Shown here: positions 15,672 to 23,668 of the stretch, in pieces | How positions within the stretch are numbered: the stretch's first letter is position 1 | Layout of the letters: the number at the start of each line of letters is the position of its first letter | From: JANYLB01 sp963837715 | GTDB taxonomy: Bacteria > Actinomycetota > Acidimicrobiia > IMCC26256 > JANYLB01 | Length of the DNA: 64,000 bases | Assembly: GCA_963837715.1 (NCBI GenBank) | Contig: CAWIOF010000004.1 | Coordinates: forward strand, 62,001-126,000 | Direction of reading: 5' to 3' | The notes under the pieces: model-generated | Database searches by the model: none | Seen by the model: only the letters and a program-made list of their open reading frames with translations | Told to the model about the DNA's origin: nothing | Position numbers and translations under genes: made by a program

Positions 15672-16220
15672 TCACTTGACCTCGGTCACTTCGAGCTTGC
15701 CCTTCTGGCGTTCGCGGTACGCGCGGAGCATCCCGCCGGTCGCCACTTCCTCCGGCGACTTGCCGCGGATGCGAGCGATCTCGTCGGGCCGGCGCAGCGA
15801 GCGGAGGCCCTGGATCGTGGCGCGGGAGACGTTGATGGCGTTCGACGATCCGAGCGACTTGGCGAGCACGTCGCCGATCCCGGCCGCTTCGAGGATCGCC
15901 CTGGCCGCACCGCCGGCGATGACACCGGTACCGGGTGCAGCCGGCTTGAGCAGGACACGCGCCGCGTCGTGCTCGCCGATGATCGTGTGGGTGATGGTCG
16001 AGCCCGCGAGCGGCACCGCGAACGTGTTCTTCTTCGCCTCTTCCATGCCCTTCTGGATCGCGGCGGGCACTTCCTTGGCCTTGCCGTAGCCGAGGCCGAC
16101 GTTCCCGGAACCGTCGCCGACGACGACGAGCGCGGTGAACGAGAACCGCCGACCGCCCTTGACGACCTTGGCGACCCGGTTGATCGCGATCACTCGCTCT
16201 TCGTACTGACCCTCAGCCAT
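15672..16220 (-). CDS. rpsE: 30S ribosomal protein S5
   Basis: 182 residues. The double-stranded RNA-binding N-domain (ERVIAINRVAKVVKGGRRFSF, DGSGNVGLGYGKAKEVPAAI) and the C-domain (GTGVIAGGAARAILEAAGIGDVLAKSLGSSN) are both present. S5 helps decoding accuracy and mRNA unwinding at the entry channel. Confidence 0.97.
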   Translation of the reverse strand: MAEGQYEERVIAINRVAKVVKGGRRFSFTALVVVGDGSGNVGLGYGKAKEVPAAIQKGMEEAKKNTFAVPLAGSTITHTIIGEHDAARVLLKPAAPGTGVIAGGAARAILEAAGIGDVLAKSLGSSNAINVSRATIQGLRSLRRPDEIARIRGKSPEEVATGGMLRAYRERQKGKLEVTEVK

Positions 16221-16235
16221 TCTCCACGCCTTCTC

Positions 16236-16592
16236 CTAGAACTCGAGACCGGCTTCGCGGGCGCCGTCGGCAACCCCTGCGACCCGGCCGTGGTACCGGA
16301 ACCCGCCTCGGTCGAACACGACCGTGCTCACACCGGCGGCCTTGGCTCGTTCCCCGACCAGCTTGCCGATCGCCTTGGCGGCGTCGACCGTGGCGGTCGG
16401 GTTCGTGCGCCGGTCGGCTTCCATCGTCGACGCCGACGCGAGGGTCTTCCCCGCGACGTCGTCGATGACCTGCGCGTAGATGTGCTTGTTCGACCGGAAC
16501 ACGGCCAGGCGCGGCTTCAGAGCGGTCCCTCGGACCTTCTTGCGCACCCGGCGGTGCCGGCGCAGACGATGTTCGTGCGTGCTGATGCTCAT
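16236..16592 (-). CDS. rplR: 50S ribosomal protein L18
   Basis: 118 residues: HRLRRHRRVRKKVRGTALKPRLAVFRSNKHIYAQVIDD, with FDRGGFRYHGRVAGVADGAREAGLEF at the C-terminus. It binds 5S rRNA together with L5 and L25. Place between rplF and rpsE is standard. Confidence 0.97.
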   Translation of the reverse strand: MSISTHEHRLRRHRRVRKKVRGTALKPRLAVFRSNKHIYAQVIDDVAGKTLASASTMEADRRTNPTATVDAAKAIGKLVGERAKAAGVSTVVFDRGGFRYHGRVAGVADGAREAGLEF

Positions 16593-16601
16593 GAGTCCTC
16601 G

Positions 16602-17141
16602 TTACTTCGCCGACTTGCCGGCCTTGCGCAGGACGCGCTCGTCGGAATAGCGGATGCCCTTGCCCTTGTACGGCTCGGGCTTCCGGACCTTGCGGATGTT
16701 CGCGGCGACCTGGCCCACGAGCTGCTTGTCGGCGCCCCGCACGATGATCCGGTTCGGGCTCGGGACCTCGAGGGTGATGCCCTCGGGGGCGTCGACCGGG
16801 ACCGAGTGGGAGTAGCCGACCTGGAGCTCGAGCTTCGACGGGCCCTGGGCGGTGGCGCGGTAGCCGACCCCCACGATCTCGAGCTCGCGCACGAAACCCT
16901 CCGACACCCCCACGACCATGTTGTTCACCAGCGAACGGGTGAGGCCATGGAGCGCGCGGTTCCGACGTTCGTCGTCGGGGCGGGTGATGACCACCTGGTC
17001 GCCCTCGCTCGCGATCTCGATCTCGCCGGGCGCGTCGAGCTCGAGGGTCCCCTTGGGGCCCTTCACGGCCACGTGCTGGCCGGAGATCGATACCTCGACA
17101 CCCGAGGGGATCGTGATGGGTTGCTTGCCGATGCGGGACAT
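16602..17141 (-). CDS. rplF: 50S ribosomal protein L6
   Basis: 179 residues: MSRIGKQPITIPSGVEVSIS, two repeated domains, and the signature PEPYKGKGIRY. L6 lies near the sarcin-ricin loop where elongation factors dock. It follows rpsH and precedes rplR. Confidence 0.97.
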   Translation of the reverse strand: MSRIGKQPITIPSGVEVSISGQHVAVKGPKGTLELDAPGEIEIASEGDQVVITRPDDERRNRALHGLTRSLVNNMVVGVSEGFVRELEIVGVGYRATAQGPSKLELQVGYSHSVPVDAPEGITLEVPSPNRIIVRGADKQLVGQVAANIRKVRKPEPYKGKGIRYSDERVLRKAGKSAK

Positions 17142-17145
17142 GCGC

Positions 17146-17550
17146 CTACCAGACGTGACAGAGGATCTCGCCGCCCACGCGACGCCGGCGCGCCTCGCGG
17201 TCGGTCATGAGTCCGTGGTTGGTCGAGAGGACCGCGATTCCCATGCCACCGAGGACACGGGGAACGCCGGCCGACTTCGTGTACACGCGCAACCCCGGCT
17301 TCGAGACCCGCTTGATCCCGGAGATCGTGCGCTTGCGTTCGGGCGTGTACTTCAGGGTGATGGTCAGCTTCTGACCGGGACGACTGTCGTCGTCTTCCAC
17401 CGTGAAGCCCTCGATGTAACCCTCCTGGAGGAGGATCCCGGCGAGTGCGCCCTTCAACTTCGAAGCAGGCATGATCACTTCGTCGTGGAACGCGGTGTTG
17501 GCGTTCCGCAGACGGGTGAGCATGTCGGCGATCGGGTCGGTCATCGTCAC
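17146..17550 (-). CDS. rpsH: 30S ribosomal protein S8
   Basis: About 134 residues: DPIADMLTRLRNANTAFHDEVIMPASKLKGALAGIL and the C-terminal GGMGIAVLSTNHGLMTDREARRRRVGGEILCHVW. GTG 17550 has a GAGGGGG site 8 bases upstream and is preferred over ATG 17544. S8 binds 16S helix 21 and represses the spc operon in E. coli. Confidence 0.96.
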   Translation of the reverse strand: MTMTDPIADMLTRLRNANTAFHDEVIMPASKLKGALAGILLQEGYIEGFTVEDDDSRPGQKLTITLKYTPERKRTISGIKRVSKPGLRVYTKSAGVPRVLGGMGIAVLSTNHGLMTDREARRRRVGGEILCHVW

Positions 17551-17563
17551 TGTCGCGTCCCCC

Positions 17564-17749
17564 TCACCAGGATGCCTTGGTGATGCCCGGGACCTCGCCC
17601 GCGTGGGCGAGTTCGCGCAGGCAGATCCGGCACAGACCGAAGCGCCGGTACACCGAGCGGGCGCGGCCGCACTTGCGGCAGCGCGTGTAACCCCGAACCT
17701 TGAACTTCGGTTCGGCCTGTTGCTTGTTGACGAGTGCTTTCTTGGCCAT
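17564..17749 (-). CDS. rpsN: 30S ribosomal protein S14, zinc-binding type
   Basis: 61 residues with CRKC and CRIC motifs, the short zinc form of S14, and the typical YRRFGLCRICLRELAHAGE. It starts 2 bases after rplE ends and lies before rpsH. Confidence 0.97.
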   Translation of the reverse strand: MAKKALVNKQQAEPKFKVRGYTRCRKCGRARSVYRRFGLCRICLRELAHAGEVPGITKASW

Positions 17750-17751
17750 CG

Positions 17752-18327
17752 CTACCCCTGAGCCTGGTCACGGCGAAATGGGAACCCGAGAGCCCGCAGG
17801 AGTGCGCGACCCTCGTCGTCGGTGACGGCGGTGGAGACGATGGTGATGTCCATCCCGCGCACCTGGTCGATCTTGTCGTAGTCGATCTCCGGGAAGATCA
17901 ACTGCTCGGTGACCCCGAACGTGTAGTTGCCGTGGCCGTCGAACGACTTGGGGTTGAGACCCCGGAAGTCGCGGATGCGGGGGATCGCCAGGCTCACGAG
18001 CCGGTCGTAGAACTCCCACATGCGCGCGCCCCGCAGCGTGACCTTGGCGCCGATCGCGTTGCCCTCGCGGAGCTTGAAGGTGGCGATCGACTTCTTGGCC
18101 CTGGTCACGAGCGGCTTCTGTCCCGCGATGATCGTGAGGTCGGTGACCGCGCCGTCGAGCAGAGAAGCCTGCTGCGTGGCGCGTCCGACACCCATGTTCA
18201 CCACGATCTTCTCGAGCCGGGGAACCTCGAGGAGGTTGCCCTTGCCGAGCTCTTCTTGCAGCTTCGGCCGCAGCTCGGTGAGGTACTTCTCCTTGAGCCG
18301 CGGCCCACCTGCGGTTGCCGTGGCCAT
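17752..18327 (-). CDS. rplE: 50S ribosomal protein L5
   Basis: 191 residues from ATG 18327, which shares one base with the rplX stop (TGATG). LEKIVVNMGVG, GQKPLVTRAKKSIATFKLREG and RDFRGLNPKSFDGHGNYTFGV are L5 signatures. It binds 5S rRNA and contacts P-site tRNA. Confidence 0.97.
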   Translation of the reverse strand: MATATAGGPRLKEKYLTELRPKLQEELGKGNLLEVPRLEKIVVNMGVGRATQQASLLDGAVTDLTIIAGQKPLVTRAKKSIATFKLREGNAIGAKVTLRGARMWEFYDRLVSLAIPRIRDFRGLNPKSFDGHGNYTFGVTEQLIFPEIDYDKIDQVRGMDITIVSTAVTDDEGRALLRALGFPFRRDQAQG

Positions 18328-18638
18328 CAGAGATCCTTCCCGCACTTGCGGCAGACACGGACCTTGGTGCCGTCGTCTTCGAAGCGGTACCCGATGCGGG
18401 TCGGACCGCACGAGCACACGATCGCGACGTTCGACACGTGGATCGGCATCTCCTTGTCGATGATGCCGGCCTGCATCGTGGCGCTGGTCGAGCGCTGGTG
18501 CTTCTTCACCACGTTGATCAGCTGCGGGCTGGTGACGATGACCCGGTTGCGGTCGGTGAGCACCGCGGTGACCTCACCTTCCTTGCCCAGGTCCTTGCCC
18601 GCCAACACCTGCACCCGGTCGCCCTTCTTGATCTTCAT
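18327..18638 (-). CDS. rplX: 50S ribosomal protein L24
   Basis: 103 residues: MKIKKGDRVQVLAGKDLGKEG is the KOW motif, and the C-terminus carries a CSCG...CRKCG cysteine cluster, found in some high-GC L24 proteins and possibly zinc-binding. L24 is an assembly initiator at the tunnel exit. It follows rplN by two bases. Confidence 0.96.
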   Translation of the reverse strand: MKIKKGDRVQVLAGKDLGKEGEVTAVLTDRNRVIVTSPQLINVVKKHQRSTSATMQAGIIDKEMPIHVSNVAIVCSCGPTRIGYRFEDDGTKVRVCRKCGKDL

Positions 18639-18640
18639 CT

Positions 18641-19009
18641 CTACAAGACCTCCGGGGCGAGCGAGACGATCCGCATGAACTTGCGGTCACGCAGCTCACG
18701 ACCCACCGGGCCGAAGATGCGGGTGCCGCGCGGCTGGAACTGGTCGTTGATGAGCACGGCCGCGTTCTCGTCGAAGCGGATGTAGCTGCCGTCGGCACGA
18801 CGGCGCTCCTTCTTGGTCCGCACGACCACGCACTTCACGACCTCACCCTTCTTCACCGCGGCACCGGGGACGGCGTCCTTCACCGTGGCGACGAAGATGT
18901 CGCCGATCCCGGCGTAGCGGCGGCGGGTGCCACCGAGCACCTTGATGCAGAGCACCTCGCGGGCGCCCGAGTTGTCGGCCACCTTGAGGCGGCTCTCCTG
19001 CTGGATCAT
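18641..19009 (-). CDS. rplN: 50S ribosomal protein L14
   Basis: 122 residues, ATG 19009 overlapping the rpsQ stop (ATGA). MIQQESRLKVADNSGAREV, VVRTKKERRRADGSYIRFDENAAVLIN and GTRIFGPVGRELRD are diagnostic. L14 takes part in inter-subunit bridges and is the site of RsfS silencing. Confidence 0.97.
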   Translation of the reverse strand: MIQQESRLKVADNSGAREVLCIKVLGGTRRRYAGIGDIFVATVKDAVPGAAVKKGEVVKCVVVRTKKERRRADGSYIRFDENAAVLINDQFQPRGTRIFGPVGRELRDRKFMRIVSLAPEVL

Positions 19010-19308
19010 CGGGCACGCTCCAGCACTTCCACGACGCGCCACCGCTTCTGGCGCGACATCGGACGGGTCTCGGCGATCCGGACGCGGTCGCCTTCGCGGA
19101 TCTCGTTCTGCTCGTCGTGGGCGTAGAACCGCCGCGTGCGCTGCATCGTCTTCTGGTACCGACGGTGGCGCACCCGGTCGACCACGGCGACGACGACGGT
19201 CTTGTCCATCTTGGTGGAGACGACCAGTCCTTCCCGCACCTTGCGCGGGTTCGGGCGGGCGTCGTCTCCCGCTTCGCTCTGGTTCGACGCTTCGGTTTCG
19301 TCGCTCAT
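19006..19308 (-). CDS. rpsQ: 30S ribosomal protein S17
   Basis: 100 residues: an acidic 20-residue start (SDETEASNQSEAGDDARP) precedes the core RKVREGLVVSTKMDKTVVVAV and RRFYAHDEQNEIREGDRVRIAETRP. ATG overlaps the rpmC stop (ATGA). S17 is a primary 16S rRNA binder of the 5' domain. Confidence 0.97.
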   Translation of the reverse strand: MSDETEASNQSEAGDDARPNPRKVREGLVVSTKMDKTVVVAVVDRVRHRRYQKTMQRTRRFYAHDEQNEIREGDRVRIAETRPMSRQKRWRVVEVLERAR

Positions 19309-19523
19309 GCGTTGCTTCCTTCTGCGGCCTGGATCTCGCGCTCACGGATGAGCGTCTGCAGGCGGGCGATGTTGCGCCGGACGTCGCCGAGGCGCGCGGT
19401 GTTGTCGAGCTGGCCCGTTGCGTGCTGGAAGCGGAGGTTGAAGTGCTCCTCCTTGGCTTCGAGCAGACGCTGGATCAGCTCACCGTCGTTCAGCTCACGG
19501 AGTTCGGTGGTGGGAGTGGCCAT
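19305..19523 (-). CDS. rpmC: 50S ribosomal protein L29
   Basis: 72 residues, two-helix L29: ELRELNDGELIQRLLEAKEEHFNLRFQHATGQLDNTARLGDVRRNIARLQTLI. It starts at ATG 19523, four bases after the rplP stop, and ends in an ATGA overlap with rpsQ. L29 lies at the tunnel exit near the docking site of trigger factor. Confidence 0.97.
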   Translation of the reverse strand: MATPTTELRELNDGELIQRLLEAKEEHFNLRFQHATGQLDNTARLGDVRRNIARLQTLIREREIQAAEGSNA

Positions 19524-19527
19524 CTCG

Positions 19528-19944
19528 CTACGCCTCGTCGGTCCGGAGCACGAAACGGGACTTGATCGGGAGCTTGTGCATCGCGAGCCGCATCGCCTCA
19601 CGCGCCGTCTGTTCGGGCACACCGGCGAGCTCGAACATCACGCGTCCGGGCTTGACGACCGCGACCCAGTGCTCCGGGTTGCCCTTGCCCGAGCCCATGC
19701 GCGTCTCCGCGGGCTTCTGGGTGACGGGCTTGTCGGGGAACACGGTGATCCAGACCTTGCCGCCACGCTTGATGTAGCGGGTCATCGCGATACGGGCGGC
19801 CTCGATCTGGCGGTTCGTGATCCAACCCGGCTCGAGGGCCTGGATCCCGTAGTCGCCGAACGTCACCCGGGTACCGCCCTTGGCGATCCCGCTCATCCGT
19901 CCTCGCTGCACCTTCCGGTGCCGCACCTTCTTCGGCATCAACAT
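19528..19944 (-). CDS. rplP: 50S ribosomal protein L16
   Basis: 138 residues: MLMPKKVRHRKVQRGRMSG, then FGDYGIQALEPGWITNRQIEAARIA and RMGSGKGNPEHWVAVVKPGRVMFE. ATG 19944 begins 11 bases after rpsC; a second Met is at 19938. L16 helps position A-site tRNA. Confidence 0.97.
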   Translation of the reverse strand: MLMPKKVRHRKVQRGRMSGIAKGGTRVTFGDYGIQALEPGWITNRQIEAARIAMTRYIKRGGKVWITVFPDKPVTQKPAETRMGSGKGNPEHWVAVVKPGRVMFELAGVPEQTAREAMRLAMHKLPIKSRFVLRTDEA

Positions 19945-19955
19945 CGCGTACGACC

Positions 19956-20882
19956 TCAGTCTTCTTCTTTGCCGTGGAACTTCGGCGCTTCGTGGTGCTC
20001 GCGGGTCCGGCGCTCGATCTCTTCTTCCTCGGCGAGCAGGCGCTCGAGCTCGGGATCGGCTTCCTTGACGAGGTCGGTCGCCTCGACCGGCGCTTCGTCG
20101 CCCACCGTCGCGGGATCCACCTCGACCGACTCGCCGGCCGGACGGCGGCGTCCGCCACCGGCCCGCACGACGCGACCCGGCTGGTTGCCCGCGGTGTCGC
20201 CCACGGCCATGGCCGCTTCCTTGGCGATCTTGTCCTCGGCGGCGGCCTTGTACGGCAGGATGTCGCCCTTGTAGATCCAGACCTTCACGCCGATGCGGCC
20301 GAAGGTGGTCTTCGCCTCGGCCTGGCCGTAGTCGATGTCGGCGCGGAGCGTGTGCAGCGGGACGCGACCTTCGCGGTACCACTCCTTGCGGCTCATCTCG
20401 GCGCCACCGAGACGGCCACCGCACTGCACCCGGATGCCCTGGGCTCCGGCCTTCATGGCTGTCTGCACCGCGCGCTTCATGGCGCGGCGGAAGCTGACGC
20501 GACCGGCGAGCTGGTCGGCGACACCCTGCGCGATGAGCATCGCGTCGAGCTCGGGCTGCTTGATCTCCTGGATGTTGAAGTGGATCTTCGGGTTGCCGGT
20601 GATCTTCAACAGGCCCGCGCGCAGGCGGTCGGCCTCGGCGCCCCGGCGACCGATCACGATGCCGGGACGGGCGGTGTAGACGTCGACGCGGAGGCGGTCT
20701 CGGGTGCGTTCGATCTCGACGCGGCTCACTGCGGCCCGTTCGAGCTGGCTCTTCAGGTAGTCGCGGATCTTCCAGTCTTCGATCAGCTGCTCGGTGTACT
20801 CGCCGTGCTCGGCGAACCACCGCGACTTCCAATCGGTGGTGATGCCGAGCCGGAACCCGTAGGGGTTGACCTTCTGTCCCAT
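19956..20882 (-). CDS. rpsC: 30S ribosomal protein S3 with long acidic tail
   Basis: 308 residues. The KH domain (GIVIGRRGAEADRLRAGL) and S3 C-domain (KRAMKRAVQTAMKAGAQGIRVQCGGRLGGAEMSR, then GRIGVKVWIYKG) account for about 220 residues. The last 85 are an extra tail, first basic and Gly-rich, then Glu-rich (LERLLAEEEEIERRTREHHE). S3 forms the mRNA entry channel. Start ATG shares one base with the rplV stop. The tail is longer than in most bacteria. Confidence 0.97.
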   Translation of the reverse strand: MGQKVNPYGFRLGITTDWKSRWFAEHGEYTEQLIEDWKIRDYLKSQLERAAVSRVEIERTRDRLRVDVYTARPGIVIGRRGAEADRLRAGLLKITGNPKIHFNIQEIKQPELDAMLIAQGVADQLAGRVSFRRAMKRAVQTAMKAGAQGIRVQCGGRLGGAEMSRKEWYREGRVPLHTLRADIDYGQAEAKTTFGRIGVKVWIYKGDILPYKAAAEDKIAKEAAMAVGDTAGNQPGRVVRAGGGRRRPAGESVEVDPATVGDEAPVEATDLVKEADPELERLLAEEEEIERRTREHHEAPKFHGKEED

Positions 20883-21571
20883 TACTTCGTCTCTTCTTCG
20901 TCGGCGGCGTCGGCTTCGTCGGTTGTCGCTTCGTCGGTGGTGGCTTCGTCGGTGGTCGACGCTTCGGCTTCGGGCTGGGCGTCGACCACGTCGACGGCTT
21001 CCACCTCGGCCGCGGCCGACTCGGTGGTCGCCTCGTCGGTCGTCACGGCTTCGTCGTGCTCGTGGTCGTGACCCTCGTGATCGTGATCGTGGTCGTGCTC
21101 CTCGACCGGGGCGCTCGCCTTCACCCGGCGGCGACGCGACGCGCGGCGTCGGGCTTCGGCCGTTCCTCCCGCGCTCTCCTCACGACGGCGACGGAGCTCG
21201 AGCTGCTCGTCGGAGTAGCGGGCCACGACGATCGTGACGTGGCTGGTGCGCTTGCGGATCTGGACACCACGACCGCGTGCCCGCGGGCGCATCCGCTTCT
21301 GCGTCGGGCCTTCGTCGGCCCAGGCGCGCACGACGTACAGCTCGTCGGGCGGGAGGTCGTTGTTGTGCTCGGCGTTCGCGACGGCGGAGTCGAGCAGCTT
21401 GCGCACCGACTCGGCCGGGCCGCGCTCACAGAACCGCAGGCGGTCGCGCGCCTCGTCGACGTCGATGCCGCGGATGAGTCCGAGGACCTGACGGACCTTC
21501 GTGGGCGAGACGTGGGAGTACCGCAGCACGGCCTTGGTCTCGGGGTACTGGGGTGCCTTCGTGTCGGCCAT
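20882..21571 (-). CDS. rplV: 50S ribosomal protein L22 with His/Asp-rich C-terminal extension
   Basis: 229 residues, about twice the usual 110-115. Residues 1-125 are a normal L22 (YSHVSPTKVRQVLGLIRG, ANAEHNND, KRMRPRARGRG), whose loop lines the exit tunnel. After a basic linker there is HDHDHDHEGHDHEHDE at 159-174, then acidic Thr/Asp/Glu/Ala repeats of the type TTDEA. The tail should hang on the ribosome surface at the tunnel exit and could bind metal ions. The stop overlaps the rpsC ATG, so this frame is used to its end. Confidence 0.95.
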   Translation of the reverse strand: MADTKAPQYPETKAVLRYSHVSPTKVRQVLGLIRGIDVDEARDRLRFCERGPAESVRKLLDSAVANAEHNNDLPPDELYVVRAWADEGPTQKRMRPRARGRGVQIRKRTSHVTIVVARYSDEQLELRRRREESAGGTAEARRRASRRRRVKASAPVEEHDHDHDHEGHDHEHDEAVTTDEATTESAAAEVEAVDVVDAQPEAEASTTDEATTDEATTDEADAADEEETK

Positions 21572-21573
21572 CG

Positions 21574-21852
21574 TCAGCGTCTCCCGGACCGCTCTTGGCC
21601 GGCGTGGTACCGGAAGACGCGGGTGGGCGCGAACTCACCGAGCTTGTGACCGACCATCGACTCCGAGATGTACACCGGCACGTGCTTGCGACCGTCGTGC
21701 ACGGCGATGGTGTGCCCCACCATGTCGGGGATGATCGTGGAACGACGTGACCAGGTCTTGATGACCTTGCGGTCGCCGGCCTCGTTCATGCGGTCGACCT
21801 TCACCTGCAGGTGCTCGTCGACGAACGGACCCTTCTTCAAGCTGCGCGGCAT
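21574..21852 (-). CDS. rpsS: 30S ribosomal protein S19
   Basis: 92 residues, ATG 21852: MPRSLKKGPFVDEHLQVKV, RRSTIIPDMVGHTIAVHDGRKHVPVYI and MVGHKLGEFAPTRVFRYH. S19 sits in the head and contacts S13. It starts two bases after rplB. Confidence 0.97.
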   Translation of the reverse strand: MPRSLKKGPFVDEHLQVKVDRMNEAGDRKVIKTWSRRSTIIPDMVGHTIAVHDGRKHVPVYISESMVGHKLGEFAPTRVFRYHAGQERSGRR

Positions 21853-21854
21853 GA

Positions 21855-22691
21855 CTACCTCCGTGACCCGCGGCCACGACGGCGACGGACGATCTGCTTG
21901 TCGGATGCCTTGCCCTTCTTGCGGGTGCGCCCCTCGGGCTTGCCCCACGGCGACACCGGGTGGCGCCCACCTGAGCTCTTGCCCTCACCGCCACCCAACG
22001 GGTGGTCGACCGGGTTCATGGCGACACCACGGACCTTCGGGCGCTTGCCCCGCCAGCGGTTGCGACCGGCCTTGCCCCACGAGATCAGGGCCGCCTCGGC
22101 GTTGCCCACCGCACCGACGGTTGCCCGGCAGTCGATCGGCACGCGGCGCATCTCGGTGGAGGGGAGTCGCAGCGTCGCGTACAGCCCCTCCTTCGCCACC
22201 AGCTGGATCGACGCGCCGGCACCGCGGGCCATCTTGGCGCCCGCGCCGGGCTTGAGCTCGACGTTGTGCACCACGGTCCCGACGGGGATGTAGCGCAACG
22301 GCATCGCGTTGCCCGGGCGGATCTCCGCACCCTGGCCGCTCTGCAGCTCGTCGCCGACCTTCACCAGTGCCGGGGCGATGATGTAGCGCTTCTCGCCGTC
22401 GACGTAGTGCAGCAGCGCGATGCGCGCGTTGCGGTTGGGGTCGTATTCGATCGACGCGACCTTGGCCGGGACGCCATCCTTCTCGCGACGGAAGTCGACC
22501 ACGCGGTACTTCTGCTTGTGGCCACCTCCACGGTGGCGCGCCGTCATCCGCCCGTAGGCGTTGCGGCCGCCGGTGCGCGGCTTCGGCTTGACCAGCGAAC
22601 GCTCCGGCGTGGCCTTCGTGATGTCGGCGAAGTCGGACGCGCTCTGGAAGCGGCGTCCGGGACTCGTGGGTTTGCGCTTGCGGACCGGCAT
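21855..22691 (-). CDS. rplB: 50S ribosomal protein L2
   Basis: 278 residues with the L2 OB and SH3-like domains. The peptidyl-transferase-proximal segment is AMNPVDHPLGGGEGKSSGGRHPVSPWG, and the conserved His is in this loop. L2 is essential for subunit association and activity. It lies between rplW and rpsS. Confidence 0.98.
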   Translation of the reverse strand: MPVRKRKPTSPGRRFQSASDFADITKATPERSLVKPKPRTGGRNAYGRMTARHRGGGHKQKYRVVDFRREKDGVPAKVASIEYDPNRNARIALLHYVDGEKRYIIAPALVKVGDELQSGQGAEIRPGNAMPLRYIPVGTVVHNVELKPGAGAKMARGAGASIQLVAKEGLYATLRLPSTEMRRVPIDCRATVGAVGNAEAALISWGKAGRNRWRGKRPKVRGVAMNPVDHPLGGGEGKSSGGRHPVSPWGKPEGRTRKKGKASDKQIVRRRRGRGSRR

Positions 22692-22693
22692 CG

Positions 22694-22990
22694 TCAGCTC
22701 CCGAAGATCTCGATGTGGTCGCCCTCGGCGAGCGACACGATGGCCCGCTTCTGGTCGGCGCGCTTGCCCCAGGTACCGGTGCGACGGTTGCGCTTGCGCT
22801 TGCCGTGCCGGTTCAGCGTGTTCACGTTGGTGACCTTCACGTTGAAGATGGTCTCGACCGCGTGCTTGATCTCGATCTTGTTGGCGTCGTTCTTCACGAG
22901 GAACGTGTAGACGTTCTCGTCGTAGTTCGCGTACGACTTCTCCGACACCACCGGCTTGATCAGGATGTCGCGGGGGTCACGGACGATCAT
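22694..22990 (-). CDS. rplW: 50S ribosomal protein L23
   Basis: 98 residues from ATG 22990, preceded by GAGGTG five bases upstream: MIVRDPRDILIKPVVSEKSYANYDENVYTF, NVKVTNVNTLNRHGKRKRNRRTGTWGKR. L23 is the docking site for trigger factor and SRP at the tunnel exit. As sequenced, the rplD frame runs into it with no stop, so an L4-L23 fusion would also be encoded; see rplD. Confidence 0.95.
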   Translation of the reverse strand: MIVRDPRDILIKPVVSEKSYANYDENVYTFLVKNDANKIEIKHAVETIFNVKVTNVNTLNRHGKRKRNRRTGTWGKRADQKRAIVSLAEGDHIEIFGS

Positions 22991-23668
22991 GCGGTCACCT
23001 CGGCGTCGGTCGTCGGTGGCGTCGTTCGTGGAGAAGCGCTCGTTCAGCGCCGCGAGCGTTCCGGTGCTGAAGACGAGCCAGTCGTTCACGAGGATGTCGT
23101 AGACGTTGAGCTCCTCGGGCAGCACGATCTGGACCCACTTGCCGAGGTTGCGGAAGCTCTTCCAGGCACCGTCCTCGGTGCGGTCGAGCACCAGCAGCAG
23201 ACGATCCTCGCGCTCACCCTTGGTCCGGAGCCCGAGCGCCTGCAGCGCGGCGATCGCGTCCTTGGTCCGGGGAGTCTCGAGACCCCAGTCGTCGACCACG
23301 AGCACCTTGTTCTCGGAGGCGCGGTCCGACAGCGCCGAGCGCAGCGCGAGACGGATCATCTTCTTCGGGGTGCGCTGGCGGTAGTCGCGAGGCTTCGGGC
23401 CGTGCGCGATGCCACCTCCACGCCAGTGAGGGGCGCGGATCGAACCCTGGCGGGCGTGACCGGTGCCCTTCTGCCGCCAGGGCTTCGCGCCACCACCCGA
23501 CACCTCGGCACGGGTCTTGGTGCTGTGCGTACCGGACCGGGCGTTGGCGAGCTGGGCGGTGACGACCTGGTGCATCACGGCGACGTTCGGCTCGATGCCG
23601 AAGACGTCGTCGGCGAGGTCGGCCTCGCCCGCGTCGGCTCCGGCCACGTTCTTGAGGGTGGTCTTCAT
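22987..23668 (-). CDS. rplD: 50S ribosomal protein L4, frame break near its end
   Basis: L4 from ATG 23668, which overlaps the rplC stop. GTHSTKTRAEVSGGGAKPWRQKGTGHARQGSIRAPHWRGGG is the tunnel-lining loop, and YDILVNDWLVFSTGTLAALNERF is the expected C-terminal region. The frame then reads through and joins rplW without a stop, giving a 324-residue fused ORF. Removing a single base near 23003-23010 gives an ending DDDAEVTA with TGA overlapping the rplW ATG, the arrangement used elsewhere in this operon. I think an indel is likelier than a true fusion. L4 also binds its own mRNA in some bacteria. Confidence 0.92.

Noticed and set aside
20882..21571. His-rich tail of L22 as a separate metal chaperone gene
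   Set aside because: It is in the same frame as L22 with no start codon and ribosome site of its own.
22694..23668. A genuine L4-L23 fusion protein
   Set aside because: Internal ATG with a ribosome site is retained, and a one-base change gives the usual overlap; other conserved genes here show similar breaks.
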